A stretch of 64,000 nucleotides of DNA from contig NC_134397.1 of NCBI RefSeq assembly GCF_050003625.1, positions 273,662,070 to 273,726,069 of the forward strand. Direction: 5' to 3'. The notes below the pieces were generated by a model. That model was not told where the DNA came from and ran no database searches. It saw only the letters and a program-made list of their open reading frames with translations. Position 1 is the stretch's first letter. Each line of letters opens with the position of its first letter. This DNA is from Haematobia irritans (taxonomy: Eukaryota > Arthropoda > Insecta > Diptera > Muscidae). The position numbers were made by a program, and so were the translations under genes. Positions 22,330 to 32,459 of this stretch are shown piece after piece.

Positions 22330-24735
22330 CAGTATTTTGAACCCTATAAACTGCAATGACAGGCATACACAACCCAAATTAAAGAAACTTAGCATCGTTT
22401 TGGGATGATCAGGTCTTCATTACTGTTTTTGGGCCATTTTCCCGATAATATTCCAGGGTATTGTTTTTCCATGTTTTAAGAACGTATTGATGAAATATCA
22501 AAAGATGGAGTACAATTAAGTTCAACTTTCGCACGAGGTAGTTCATTTTTCCCATCAAAGAGTTTATCTTTTTTCTTCTATGCAATGACACTATCACCCT
22601 TGAATACGAGTTTATTTTCAAGAATGGACCATCACCATTACCATATGAAAGACCATCGTAAGGGCGATTGTATTATCCGTTCTTGAAAATAAGACACTGA
22701 GAATAATCATTTTCTAGTTCTACTTCTTGCACAGCTTTAGAGTATGTCCATACTTCTTCGTTTGAATTTTAAGAATTCTTGGCGGTTAAGATACGTATGT
22801 GTTACTCAAAACGAGTATCAATTTACTCCAATATCCAACTCCAAACATTCAGAGTTTGTTTCTTGTCACATAACTTTCTTTTGTCTAAGTTATTTGCAAG
22901 CAATAAAACAACAATTGAATCCATTCGATTTCAACGTAGACATCCTATAGAGAGAATATACTTTTATTGTAGAAACGAGACCTGCAGGACAAGCACTTGA
23001 AATTTATGAATGACTATTATAGGAGGATATTAATTAGCCTAGTTTTACTTTTCTTTACATTTGCTCAAAAGTTCATTACGAAGAAATTCCCTTATGCATC
23101 AAGTATGGTTACTAATGACGTTAATTAGGTGTTAGTATCCTTACAATTGTGTTAACGAACTTCCAAGACCTCAATGCTTCAAAGATAATTGAAAAGCATT
23201 ACACACCCACACACAAAAGAATAACAAAGCAATACGATGACACTCTCCCACACACATGCACATACACATGGATATCGTTCATCAAATCCTAGTTTCACTT
23301 AGGTTATTAACAGAAAATCATAAATCCTATGATGAAATTACTCTGTCACCTCCTGTCATTTGCCTGGGCTAATGAAACTTCATTCTATGACAAACTTTGT
23401 GTCTGAGCTATAAATAAAAGGCCCATCCTAGAAAAACAATTTGTGTCTTTTTTTAGTTTTTTTTTTCTTTTCCAGGTAATCACTAGAGTCATTTGTTGTC
23501 TTCTTCTCTACGAAAAAAAAAAAGAAAAACAAAAATTAATTTATCCTGATCCATGAGGTCATTTAATAAAACCCTACGAAAAAATATTAAATATTCTTTA
23601 GCCATGCTTACCGATATTGCCATTTGCTTTTATTACTCCACAAATCTGTATCCTGTGGCTAAACAAGGACCACTTTGTATGTTGGACGTTTTGCTGTAAT
23701 TAAAAGATTTACCCTAAACGTATGTGCAGGACCAAAACAAAAAAAAAACCAAAACGACAAAGACATGGATGAAAATATTTGTGGTAACCACATTAAATCG
23801 TTTATTATTAAGTTGTAGTGAAACTGTCATGTTTTGAATATTTAAACAGTTCTACTCACTATCCCAATGAGTGGTGGATGTGTGAGTGTAACCACATGTG
23901 TGTGTATGCGTTTTTCTTTGTTTTTAAACCTCAGAAAGGACAATTGGACAGACATTAGCTGATATGTTATGCTATATGGCATAGCAGATGAATATCTTCA
24001 GATAAGCTCACACTCAGACATGCCAACAAAGACTTCTACGGAGAGTGTTAGTGGAACTAGAGATTGGAGACTCAGGGAAAAACTGGTATAACGCTTTTAG
24101 CATATGCCAACCTACCACTAAATGCCAAAGAAAATGACACTTTCCAAATACGTACGCTCCAAGAATATGTATGTGAGTTCACATATACGTACTGTTACAC
24201 AGTGGGGGACATTGGAAAACAATTTTAATTTTCTGCAGTCACCGAAGGTAGAGAGTAAATTTCAAATATAGGGTTGAACATTCATAAAGTGAGCCCTAAC
24301 CTCCAAATACGTTTGGATGACAGAAGTTTTAAAGCAATGCAAAGGATCCGAAAACAGAGCAGTTCCTTCCTATGACAAACCCATGTAAATCTCATTCGAG
24401 ATGACCCACATTTGTACTACATCCGCATCGCCATAGCATTATCTAACCTCACCGAAAATGGAGAGTAAACGTGGAACAAAAAGTTTAGTATCCATAAAGT
24501 GAGTCAGAATCTTCATGTACGTTTTGGGGACATAACTGTTAAACCCATGCAAAGGATCCGAAATTAATTTGATAATTTTTCTTACAATGACACTAAGGTG
24601 ATTTCCGTTGATAACATTTAATTCCTGCAAAAGGAATTCAATTAGTCCATAGCTGGTTTATATTGTTGACGTTTGGCAACCAGAGGGAGACTCGGATACT
24701 CGATTGACTGAGACATTGGACAAACGCAGCACCTA
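22330..24735. other. Low-repeat region without recognised gene
   Basis: No repeat family seen elsewhere in the window occurs here, and open frames (largest about 73 codons, 22779-23000 plus) show no known motif. A TATA-like stretch CTATAAATAAAAGG lies at 23408-23421, with nothing recognisable downstream. Contains the diverged direct repeat at 24239-24563. Confidence 0.45.
24239..24563 (+). repeat. Diverged direct repeat, period about 211 bp
   Basis: The order CACCGAA, GGAGAGTAAA (or tagagagtaaa), CATAAAGTGAG, 'gcaaaggatccgaaa' occurs at 24239-24352 and again at 24449-24563. The two are clearly related but diverged. No function suggested. Confidence 0.7.
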
Positions 24736-24807
24736 CACTGAAAAAATATTTACGTGATAATAAAGATTATAAATAATGAAATTTTAATTAAAATAAAGTT
24801 TATAATA

Positions 24808-25729
24808 AAGGGTGATTCTTTTGAGGTTAGGATTTTCATGCATTAGTATTTGACAGATCACGTGGGATTTCAGACATGGTGTCAAAGAGAAAGATGCTCA
24901 GTATGCTTTGACATTTCATCATGAATAGACTTACTAACGAGCAACGCTTGCAAATCATTGAATTTTATTACCAAAATCAGTGTTCGGTTCGAAATGTGTT
25001 TCGCGCTTTACGTCCGATTTATGGTCTACATAATCGACCAAGTAAATAAGCAAAATTGCCGCATTTGGAGTGAAGAGCAACCAGAAGCCGTTCAAGAACT
25101 GCCCATGCATCCCGAAAAATGCACTGTTTGGCGTGGTTTGTACGCTGGTGGAATCATTGGACCGTATTTTTTCAAAGATGCTGTTGGACGCAACGTTACG
25201 GTGAATGGCGATCGCTATCGTTCGATGCTAACAAACTTTTTGTTGCCAAAAATGGAAGAACTGAACTTGGTTGACATGTGGTTTCAACAAGATGGCGCTA
25301 CATGCCACACAGCTCGCGATTCTATGGCCATTTTGAGGGAAAACTTCGGAGAACAATTCATCTCAAGAAATGGACCGGTAAGTTGGCCACCAAGATCATG
25401 CGATTTGACGCCTTTAGACTATTTTTTGTGGGGCTACGTCAAGTCTAAAGTCTACAGAAATAAGCCAGCAACTATTCCAGCTTTGGAAGACAACATTTCC
25501 GAAGAAATTCGGGCTATTCCGGCCGAAATGCTCGAAAAAGTTGCCCAAAATTGGACTTTCCGAATGGACCACCTAAGACGCAGCCGCGGTCAACATTTAA
25601 ATGAAATTATCTTCAAAAAGTAAATGTCATGGACCAATCTAACGTTTCAAATAAAGAACCGATGAGATTTTGCAAATTTTATGCGTTTTTTAAAAAAAAA
25701 AATTATCAAGCTCTTAACAAATCACTCTT
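24808..25729 (+). mobile_element. rosa-like DD41D element, copy 3, different internal deletion
   Basis: 922 bp; left end AAGGGTGATT, right end AATCACTCTT (one change from the canonical end), TA at 24806-24807 and 25730-25731. Unlike the other copies it keeps the first about 126 bases of coding sequence and instead lost the region from there to past the first catalytic aspartate. Confidence 0.9.
24921..25623 (+). pseudogene. DD41D transposase remnant with N-terminal helix-turn-helix retained
   Basis: An ATG at 24921 opens a 42-codon frame (MNRLTNEQRLQIIEFYYQ..., ending SK and TAA at 25047-25049). The RLQIIEFYYQN...SVRNVFRALR pattern is that of the first helix-turn-helix of mariner-type transposases. 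A deletion joint near 25042 shifts the frame; the catalytic part then continues as VNKQNCRIW... to 25623 with WFQQDGATCH and TPLDYFLW intact. The first catalytic Asp (DEAHF) lies in the deleted part, so no active enzyme can be made. A Cys-to-Arg change (VWRGLYAG) is also present. This copy shows what the start of the full-length protein looks like. Confidence 0.88.
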
Positions 25730-25748
25730 TATTTGCTTCAACAATTGT

Positions 25749-26900
25749 TTATACCCTAAACCATATAATGGTTAGGGTATAATAAGTTTGATCTGCCAAA
25801 AATTGTGCCTACCAGAAATATAGATTTTAGACCCCATAAAATATATACCGATATACTCAGAATCACCTCCTGAGTCGATCTAGCGCTTGGTGTCCGTCCG
25901 TCCGTCTGTCCATGTATTTGTTGTTCACAGGATTCCGGTCACAATTATTAACCGATTTTGATGAAATTTGGTACAGGGAGTTTTTTTTGGCACAAGGACG
26001 AATGCTATTGAATTTGGAAGAAATCGGATCAAATGTAGATATAGCTCCCATATATATGTTTCGCCCGATTTCGACAAATGGGGTCACGTTGCGCTTTTTT
26101 TCAAACGGATCGTCACAAATTTGGCAAAAGGAAATCTTTTTCACCGCCTTCAAGTCTGCAAAATTTCATCCCAATCGGTTCAGATTTAGATATAGCTATC
26201 ATATATATGTATCGCCCTTATTTATCAACCGATCTTACTCAAAGTTGGCTAAATATAATCTTCTATAGCACTAACTATATGTGCAAAAAATCATCGAAAT
26301 CGGTTCAGATTTAGCTATAGCTCCCATATATATGTACCGCCCGATTTTTCTAAATTTGGCCATAAAACCCTTATTTATCAACCGATCTTACTCAAAGTTG
26401 GCTAGGTGTAATCTTCTATAGCACTTACTATATGTGCAAAAAAACATCGAAATCGGCTCAGATTTAGATATATCTCCCATATATATGTATAGCCCGATTT
26501 TCCCAAATTTGGCCATAGAACCCTTATTTATTAACCGATCTTACTGAAAGTTGGCTAGGTCCAGTCCCCTATAGTACTAAGGGTATGTGCAAAAATCGAA
26601 ATCGGTTCAGATTTAGCTATAGCTCCCATATATATGTATCGCCCGATTTTGCCAAATTTGGCCATAATAACCTTATTTTTGACCATAGAGGCCTCATTTA
26701 TTACCTAATCGTACTCAAATTTTGCACAAGGTAACCGTCTGTGGTATTAATCAAACCCGAAAAATATTATGCAAATTGGTTCAGATTTAGATATAGCTTC
26801 CATATATATGCATCGCTCTATTTTCCCAAATTTGGCCATAGTACATATTTATTAACCAATGTTACTCAAATTTCAAATTTTGATGTACTAGCCGATCGTA
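25749..26900 (+). mobile_element. Helentron-like element, subfamily D
   Basis: Starts TATACCCTAAACCATATAATG with the matching GGTTAGGGTATAATAAG, then GTCCGTCCGTCTGTCC (25891-25908) and five or so minisatellite units ('ttcagatttagatatagctc', 'catatatatgtatcgcccga', 'ttatttatcaaccgatctta'). The 3' hairpin end is not found; the copy fades out near 26900. Frames at 25863-26314 on both strands are chance frames. Confidence 0.6.
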
Positions 26901-26929
26901 TTTATACGTACTTGTAGCTCTTACATAAG

Positions 26930-27135
26930 AATATTGAAACATTTTAAGAAATTTTTTCCAATTAAAATCTAATTGAGTTTTAAAACATATTCAATAAACA
27001 TTTAATTGATTCAACAAATTTTTTAATTGAAATAAAAATCAATCACACAAATTAATAGTAGACATTTCAATTAAAAAATTAATTGGATCAATGAATTTTT
27101 ATGATTGACTCAGAAAAATATTTTTTGTGTGTATG
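26930..27135. repeat. AATTAATTTTTTAATTGAA-rich element fragment
   Basis: Repeated 'aattaattttttaattg' and 'caatcac' motifs, ending CAGAAAAATATTTTTTGTGTG. The same motif set fills 29299-29621. Together with the CACTGAAAAAATATTTACG at 24736 it may be one end of an element split by rosa copy 3 and the D element; this pairing is inference. Confidence 0.5.
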
Positions 27136-27149
27136 AGGATTTAGCATCT

Positions 27150-27615
27150 TTGGTTTAAACATTCAAAAAAAGAGAACCCTATATTTCACTAAAGCCGATT
27201 TAATTTCATTTTAGTTCATGAAAATATTAGACTTTAAAAAAGTTTCCATGTCTCTATACATTTTTCTCCGATAGTTAAATTATCTAAAACAGAGAAAAAA
27301 ATTATACACAAATGAGGCATAAGGAATAACTAAATTCGTGTCTTCCACAAAATAGTTCAGAATTTCATAAAATTGGAAATGTTATCTGTTATAATTTCGA
27401 TTTTTAAACTGACATTTGTTTGTACATGAATAGAGAATGAAAATTTGATAAATGAAATCAGTATCCTAATTTTTTTTATTGGCCCTAGGTTTAAATCCAG
27501 ATAGGTCTTTATTTAAAAAAAAAATCCGTATTTTTAGCTCTAAATCAATACCAACATCCTTAAGGGAAGGTCAAAATCTTTGGATCCAAGTAAATTTTTA
27601 TTCAGTGTGCGGTAC
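27150..27615 (-). repeat. Fragment of the CACAGAAA-ended family
   Basis: Minus-strand match to 3330-3545: 'actaaattcgtgt', 'ccacaaaatagttcagaattt', 'cactaaagccgattt' occur in the same order. Right part also carries AAATCTTTGGATCC motifs of the CACTG family. No intact termini. Confidence 0.45.
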
Positions 27616-27725
27616 TACGCAAATCGGAATCAATACCAAGATCCTTATGGGAAAGTCAAAATCGTAGGATCCATGTAATTTGTTGTTTGTTTTGTGTACT
27701 GTACTACGCACATCGTTCTGAAAAT

Positions 27726-27830
27726 GTAGGACCTTCGGGCCTACAGCTCCACCACAGAGACGTTCGGCAGAACTGTTCCACCAATGAGGCCTTCGGGCCT
27801 ACTGTTCCACCACTGAGACATTCGGCCCTA
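27726..27830 (+). repeat. GC-rich direct repeat (CCTTCGGGCCTAC)
   Basis: CCTTCGGGCCTAC followed by a 'ttccaccactgagacattcgg'-like stretch occurs twice about 58 bp apart, with a third partial copy. Unusually GC-rich for this window. Overlapping open frames on both strands (27687-27869, 27704-27952) show no known motif. Could be part of an LTR or other element not recognised here. Confidence 0.6.
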
Positions 27831-28279
27831 GAGTTTGTTCGTAGGTTATTAGTAGAATACTTCGCATGATAGTCGTCAGTAAAACTAAAACCAACTGTAA
27901 TCGATTCCCGACAACGGGCGACGTTTGCGTCACTGCCGCAACAAGCTATCATTTACGTTTCAACGAATACAACAGCTTCCAATTACACTAGTTTACACAA
28001 AAAAATCATGTACACTTGATGAGAGGCAACTTTTCTTATGTATTTTGATCTGCTGAATTCGAAAAAATTCATGGCTTTTGTTTCACTAAACAAATTATAT
28101 CTCTAGTTAAAAATGTCCGATTATACTGTTGTTGGTACTTAAATGAAAGGTATTAAGATGACGAATAATAGTTTATAATTGGATCTGTGATAAGTTAAGT
28201 GGTTCGACTATCGATGGGAAAAGGCCAAATTTTCAAAAAAAAAATATTACTTTACAATCGACCTTTTCCGCGTATAGTA

Positions 28280-29210
28280 AAGGGTGATTCTTTTGAGGTT
28301 AGGATTTTCATGCATTAGTATTTGACAGATCACGTGGGATTTCAGACATGGTGTCAAAGAGAAAGATGCTCAGTATGCTTTGACATTTCATCATGAATAG
28401 ACTTACGATCTGCCACAACGTCGAATTTTCAGTGAATGGGCCCTAGAAAAGTTGGCAGAAAATCCGCTTTTTTATCGACAAATTTTGTTCAGCGATGAGG
28501 CTCATTTCTGGTTGAATGGCTACGTAAATAAGCAAAATTGCCGCATTTGGAGTGAAGAGCAACCAGAAGCCGTTCAAGAACTGCCCATGCATCCCGAAAA
28601 ATGCACTGTTTGGTGTGGTTTGTACGCTGGTGGAATCATTGGACCGTATTTTTTCAAAGATGCTGTTGGACGCAACGTTACGGTGAATGGCGATCGCTAT
28701 CGTTCGATGCTAACAAACTTTTTGTTGCCAAAAATGGAAGAACTGAACTTGGTTGACATGTGGTTTCAACAAGATGGCGCTACATGCCACACAGCTCGCG
28801 ATTCTATGGCCATTTTGAGGGAAAACTTCGGAGAACAATTCATCTCAAGAAATGGACCGGTAAGTTGGCCACAATCACGACCGATTTGACGCTTTAGACT
28901 ATTTTTTGTGGGGCTACGTCAAGTCTAAAGTCTACAGAAATAAGCCAGCAACTATTCCAGCTTTGGAAGACAACATTTCCGAAGAAATTCGGGCTATTCC
29001 GGCCGAAATGCTCGAAAAAGTTGCCCAAAATTGGACTTTCCGAATGGACCACCTAAGACGCAGCCGCGGTCAACATTTAAATGAAATTATCTTCAAAAAG
29101 TAAATGTCATGGACCAATCTAACGTCTCAAATAAAGAACCGATGAGATTTTGCAAATTTTATGCGATTTTTTTTTAAAAAAAGTTATCAAGCTCTTAACA
29201 AATCACCCTT
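28280..29210 (+). mobile_element. rosa-like DD41D element, copy 4, internally deleted
   Basis: 931 bp, ends AAGGGTGATT and AATCACCCTT, TA at 28278-28279 and 29211-29212. It shares the copy 1 deletion joint (GAATAGACTTACGATCTGCC). It carries a damaged catalytic domain. Confidence 0.9.
28452..29103 (+). pseudogene. DD41D transposase catalytic domain, frameshifted
   Basis: The first part (28452-28889) matches copies 1 and 2 through the second catalytic Asp (WFQQDGATCH). At about 28870-28895 small insertions and deletions (CACAATCACGACC in place of CACCAAGATCATG, and GCTTTAG in place of GCCTTTAG) end the frame at PQSRPI. The remainder resumes in another frame at 28906-29103. The third catalytic Asp region is destroyed. 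The helix-turn-helix half is absent as in copy 1. Confidence 0.88.
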
Positions 29211-29240
29211 TATAAACCATAAATTTTTTTTCCCTGGTTA

Positions 29241-29656
29241 TATAGATGATACTCTAACGTAAGTACTAAGACCAACTAGAAGCCGGCCGTTTTTCTTCTA
29301 CACACAAAAAAAAAATTTTCTGATTCAATCACGAAATTAATTGATCCAATTAATTTTTTAATTGAAATGTCTTCAATCACGAAAATGATAGTATCAATCA
29401 TAGTTTTTAACTGACTTAGTCTCCGAATTTGATTAAAAAGTTAATTGTATCAATTAATTTTTTAATTAAAAATTTTTAAATTTTCAATCATTGACTTAAT
29501 TAACTAATGTCTCTATCATGATTAAAAAGTTAATTGTATCAATTAATTTATTAATTGAAAAAATTTTCAACTTCAATTAACTTTTTAATTGGAAATATTT
29601 TGGTGATATTTTTTCTGTGTAGTTGGTCTTATTCCTTACGTTAAAGTATCATCTAT
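29241..29656. repeat. Inverted arms flanking a CACA(G)AAAA-ended MITE
   Basis: The arm 29241-29277 (TATAGATGATACTCTAACG...) is the near reverse complement of 29621-29656. Between them 29299-29621 has ends TACACACAAAAAAAAAATTT and ATATTTTTTCTGTGTA with AATTAATTTTTTAATTG motifs inside. It reads as an insertion near the loop of a hairpin. Confidence 0.6.
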
Positions 29657-29740
29657 ACGACCATGAAGAGAAACCGGACGTTTTTCAAATGGTTTATACT
29701 TTTCTGGCGGAAAAGGTTCATTTGTAAAATACGATTTTTT

Positions 29741-30400
29741 TTATACCCACCGTCATAGAATGGTGACGGGATATAATAAGTATTTTAGGACCATAAATAG
29801 GCGTTCCGAAAATGGTGGGTATCGGTCCATGTTTTGGTATAGCCCCCATATAGACCGATTTCCCGATATTACTTCTTGGGCTTCTACAATCCTAAGTTTT
29901 TATCGATTTTGCCTGAAATTGGAAATCTGGAGGTATTTTTGGAACATAAAAAGGTGTGCCGAAAATGGTGAGTATCGGTCCATGTTTTGGTATATCCCCC
30001 GATTTTACTTCTTGGACTTATACAAACTGTAGTTTTTATCCAATTTGCCTGAAATTTGAAATCTAGAAGTATTTTATGACAATAAAGAGGTGTGCCGAAA
30101 AGGCGTGTATTGGTTCATGTTTTGGTATATCCCCAATAATGACCGATCTCCGGTTTTTATTTCTTGGGATTATAAAAACCGTAGTTTTTATCCAATTTGT
30201 ATGAAATTCGAAGTCTAGAATTATTTATTATTAGAGATACGCCGAAAATGGTGAGTATCAGTCAGTGTTGTAGTATAGCCCCCATAAGAACGATTTCCCG
30301 ATGTAACTCCTTTATTTCCGGAAAGTGTATTGGTTGAACTGCTCTGCTTGATTTGTCCTCAAACCCCCCTGACATTTCATTTCAATACCTAACTCGAGAT
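29741..30400 (+). mobile_element. Helentron-like subfamily B fragment
   Basis: Starts TATACCCACCGTCATAGAATG, has three or four B-type minisatellite units, then 'gaactgctctgcttgattt', which matches the 3' part of the B copy at 34690. The 3' hairpin end is missing. The 5' tail to microsatellite block is deleted after GGATATAATAAG. Confidence 0.6.
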
Positions 30401-30530
30401 ATAATTTTTTTAGTGCAAAAAGAGCGAAAAACTAAAAATAACGGGATATCTCAAAAACTGTTCCATAAAAAATGTTTAAACATTTTTTTTCGAATTCAGC
30501 AGATCAAACTACATAAGAACAAGTATATAC

Positions 30531-30723
<193 letters not shown>

Positions 30724-31296
30724 TACCATATATTTTGGGGACTTTTTTTCCGATATATTGTATATTTCGGGGACATTTGCATACTTTGGGGACGGTCCTC
30801 AAAAAAATCGTATATAAACCGCATACTTTGCGGACTTCAGTCTATCGTATAGTTCAGGGACTGTTTTTGAAAATTTTGAGATTGCATTTTTGATTTATTG
30901 CTCTGTTACATTTATACTTATTTACTTACTGTTTAACAATTTATAACCCTGTTTTATAATATTTATAACAACTTTCATATTTCAATTTTTTTGGTATTTG
31001 TTGCCACCTCTCCTGTATTAAAAATAAACTTGTAAGATGTGAGGCGACATCTATGAGTAGGCATAAAATATTACTACTGGTTCCAATTACTAAGTTAAAC
31101 AAGCCATCTACAGTCTGATTCATACAATGATCATTTCAATTGCTTCTTTAAAAGATTGGCCTTATGCAATACACTATTATTACAATTCATTCAAAAGGAT
31201 ATTTTATTTGTCATTCGCACATTTATATTTTTGAAACGAATTAATAAAATTATTTTTCGGAAAATTAAATAAAAACTATAAATATGTAGTTTCAGG

Positions 31297-31366
31297 GTGC
31301 AATAGAATTTGAACCCGGACTTCAGGGCTTTCATTCTAATGCGCTACATACTGAGCTATAGACGCT
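31297..31366 (-). repeat. tRNA-like module (minus), left member of an outward-facing pair
   Basis: On the minus strand: a box A-like 'tagctcagtatgtagcgc' region and a box B-like GGGTTCAAATTC. It is the inverted counterpart of 32257-32330. A clean cloverleaf was not obtained by hand, so I call it tRNA-derived rather than a tRNA gene. Confidence 0.6.
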
Positions 31367-32256
31367 CTTTTTGCTGGATAACATTAATACGTATGTGCAC
31401 GTGTGCTGTATTTGCACCAGTTAACGTAAGCAACAGAACAACAAATAAATAAAAGTAACATAATAAATTGCAAATCTAGAGTCACCTTCCAGTGTTACCA
31501 AATGAAAATACATATAAAACTAAGTTACCTTTTCGCTATAGGCAAAATGAAGGTTTTTTAACGTTTTTCAAAATATGATGTAAGATGTTAACATACTGCA
31601 TTATAAACTGATCTAACAAAACAAGAGTGTCTAGCGATAGCGTAACGGACACTTTATAAACTCTTTCCTATCCATGTGTGTCAAAATTAATTTTTGTAGA
31701 AATACTTTTAAAAAATTTTGTTAATTTAAAACATTTTTGTTGGAGAAATTTTTGTATAAAAAATTTGGTTTTATATAAAATTTTGATTGTATTAAAATTT
31801 TGTTTTATGTAATGATTTATCATTTTTTTCTATACAAAAATTGTAATACACAAAAGTTGACAAGATTTCTTACAGCAACAAAATTTTCTACAGAAAAAAA
31901 AAATTATTTATAAAAACATAACTTTTCCACAATTTAAAAGGTATTTCTATAAAAAATCAGTTTAGACATACTATCATGTTGTCGCTAGACATTCTCTTAT
32001 TGTTTTAGATCTTTTATAACGCAGTGTGTTTACAGCTATTTATCGATGTATTTTGAAAAAATGTCTTCAAAAAGTCATTTTGTCTACAGCGATAAGGTAA
32101 CTAAATTGTATGTGTACTTTCACTTGGACACACTAGAATGAGATGCTAGTTTTGCGATATTCCCGCTATTTTTCTATGATTTGTTTTTCTAGTTGTTAAG
32201 TTAAATGGTGCAAATATATCATATGTATTGTACGTGTTAACAGCAATTAGGCATCA

Positions 32257-32330
32257 GCGCTTATGTAGCTCAGTATGTAGCGCAGTGGAGTGGGAGTCCT
32301 GAAGTCCAGGTTCAAATCCTGTTGCACCTA
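32257..32330 (+). repeat. tRNA-like module (plus), right member of the pair
   Basis: Contains TAGCTCAGTATGTAGCGC (box A-like) and GGTTCAAATCCTGTTGCACC (box B plus acceptor-like end). The preceding about 200 bp (CACTGGACACACTAGAATG-like, 'attcccgctatttt', 'atatgtattgtacgtg') are also inverted at 31375-31600. No U33 at a clear anticodon loop, so function as tRNA is unlikely. Confidence 0.65.
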
Positions 32331-32459
32331 GAGATTATATGCTTTTAGATTTTATTTAATTGATTATATCTATAATAGTTAAATTTAATCTATTTGTCGA
32401 TTCCTTATTAGCCTTTGATTTTTAAAATCATGCTATGTTTTTTGAAAATAATAAAATGA

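Noticed and set aside
23408..23421. TATA-box promoter (CTATAAATAAAAGG)
   Set aside because: Such strings are common in AT-rich DNA and no transcript or gene is recognisable downstream.
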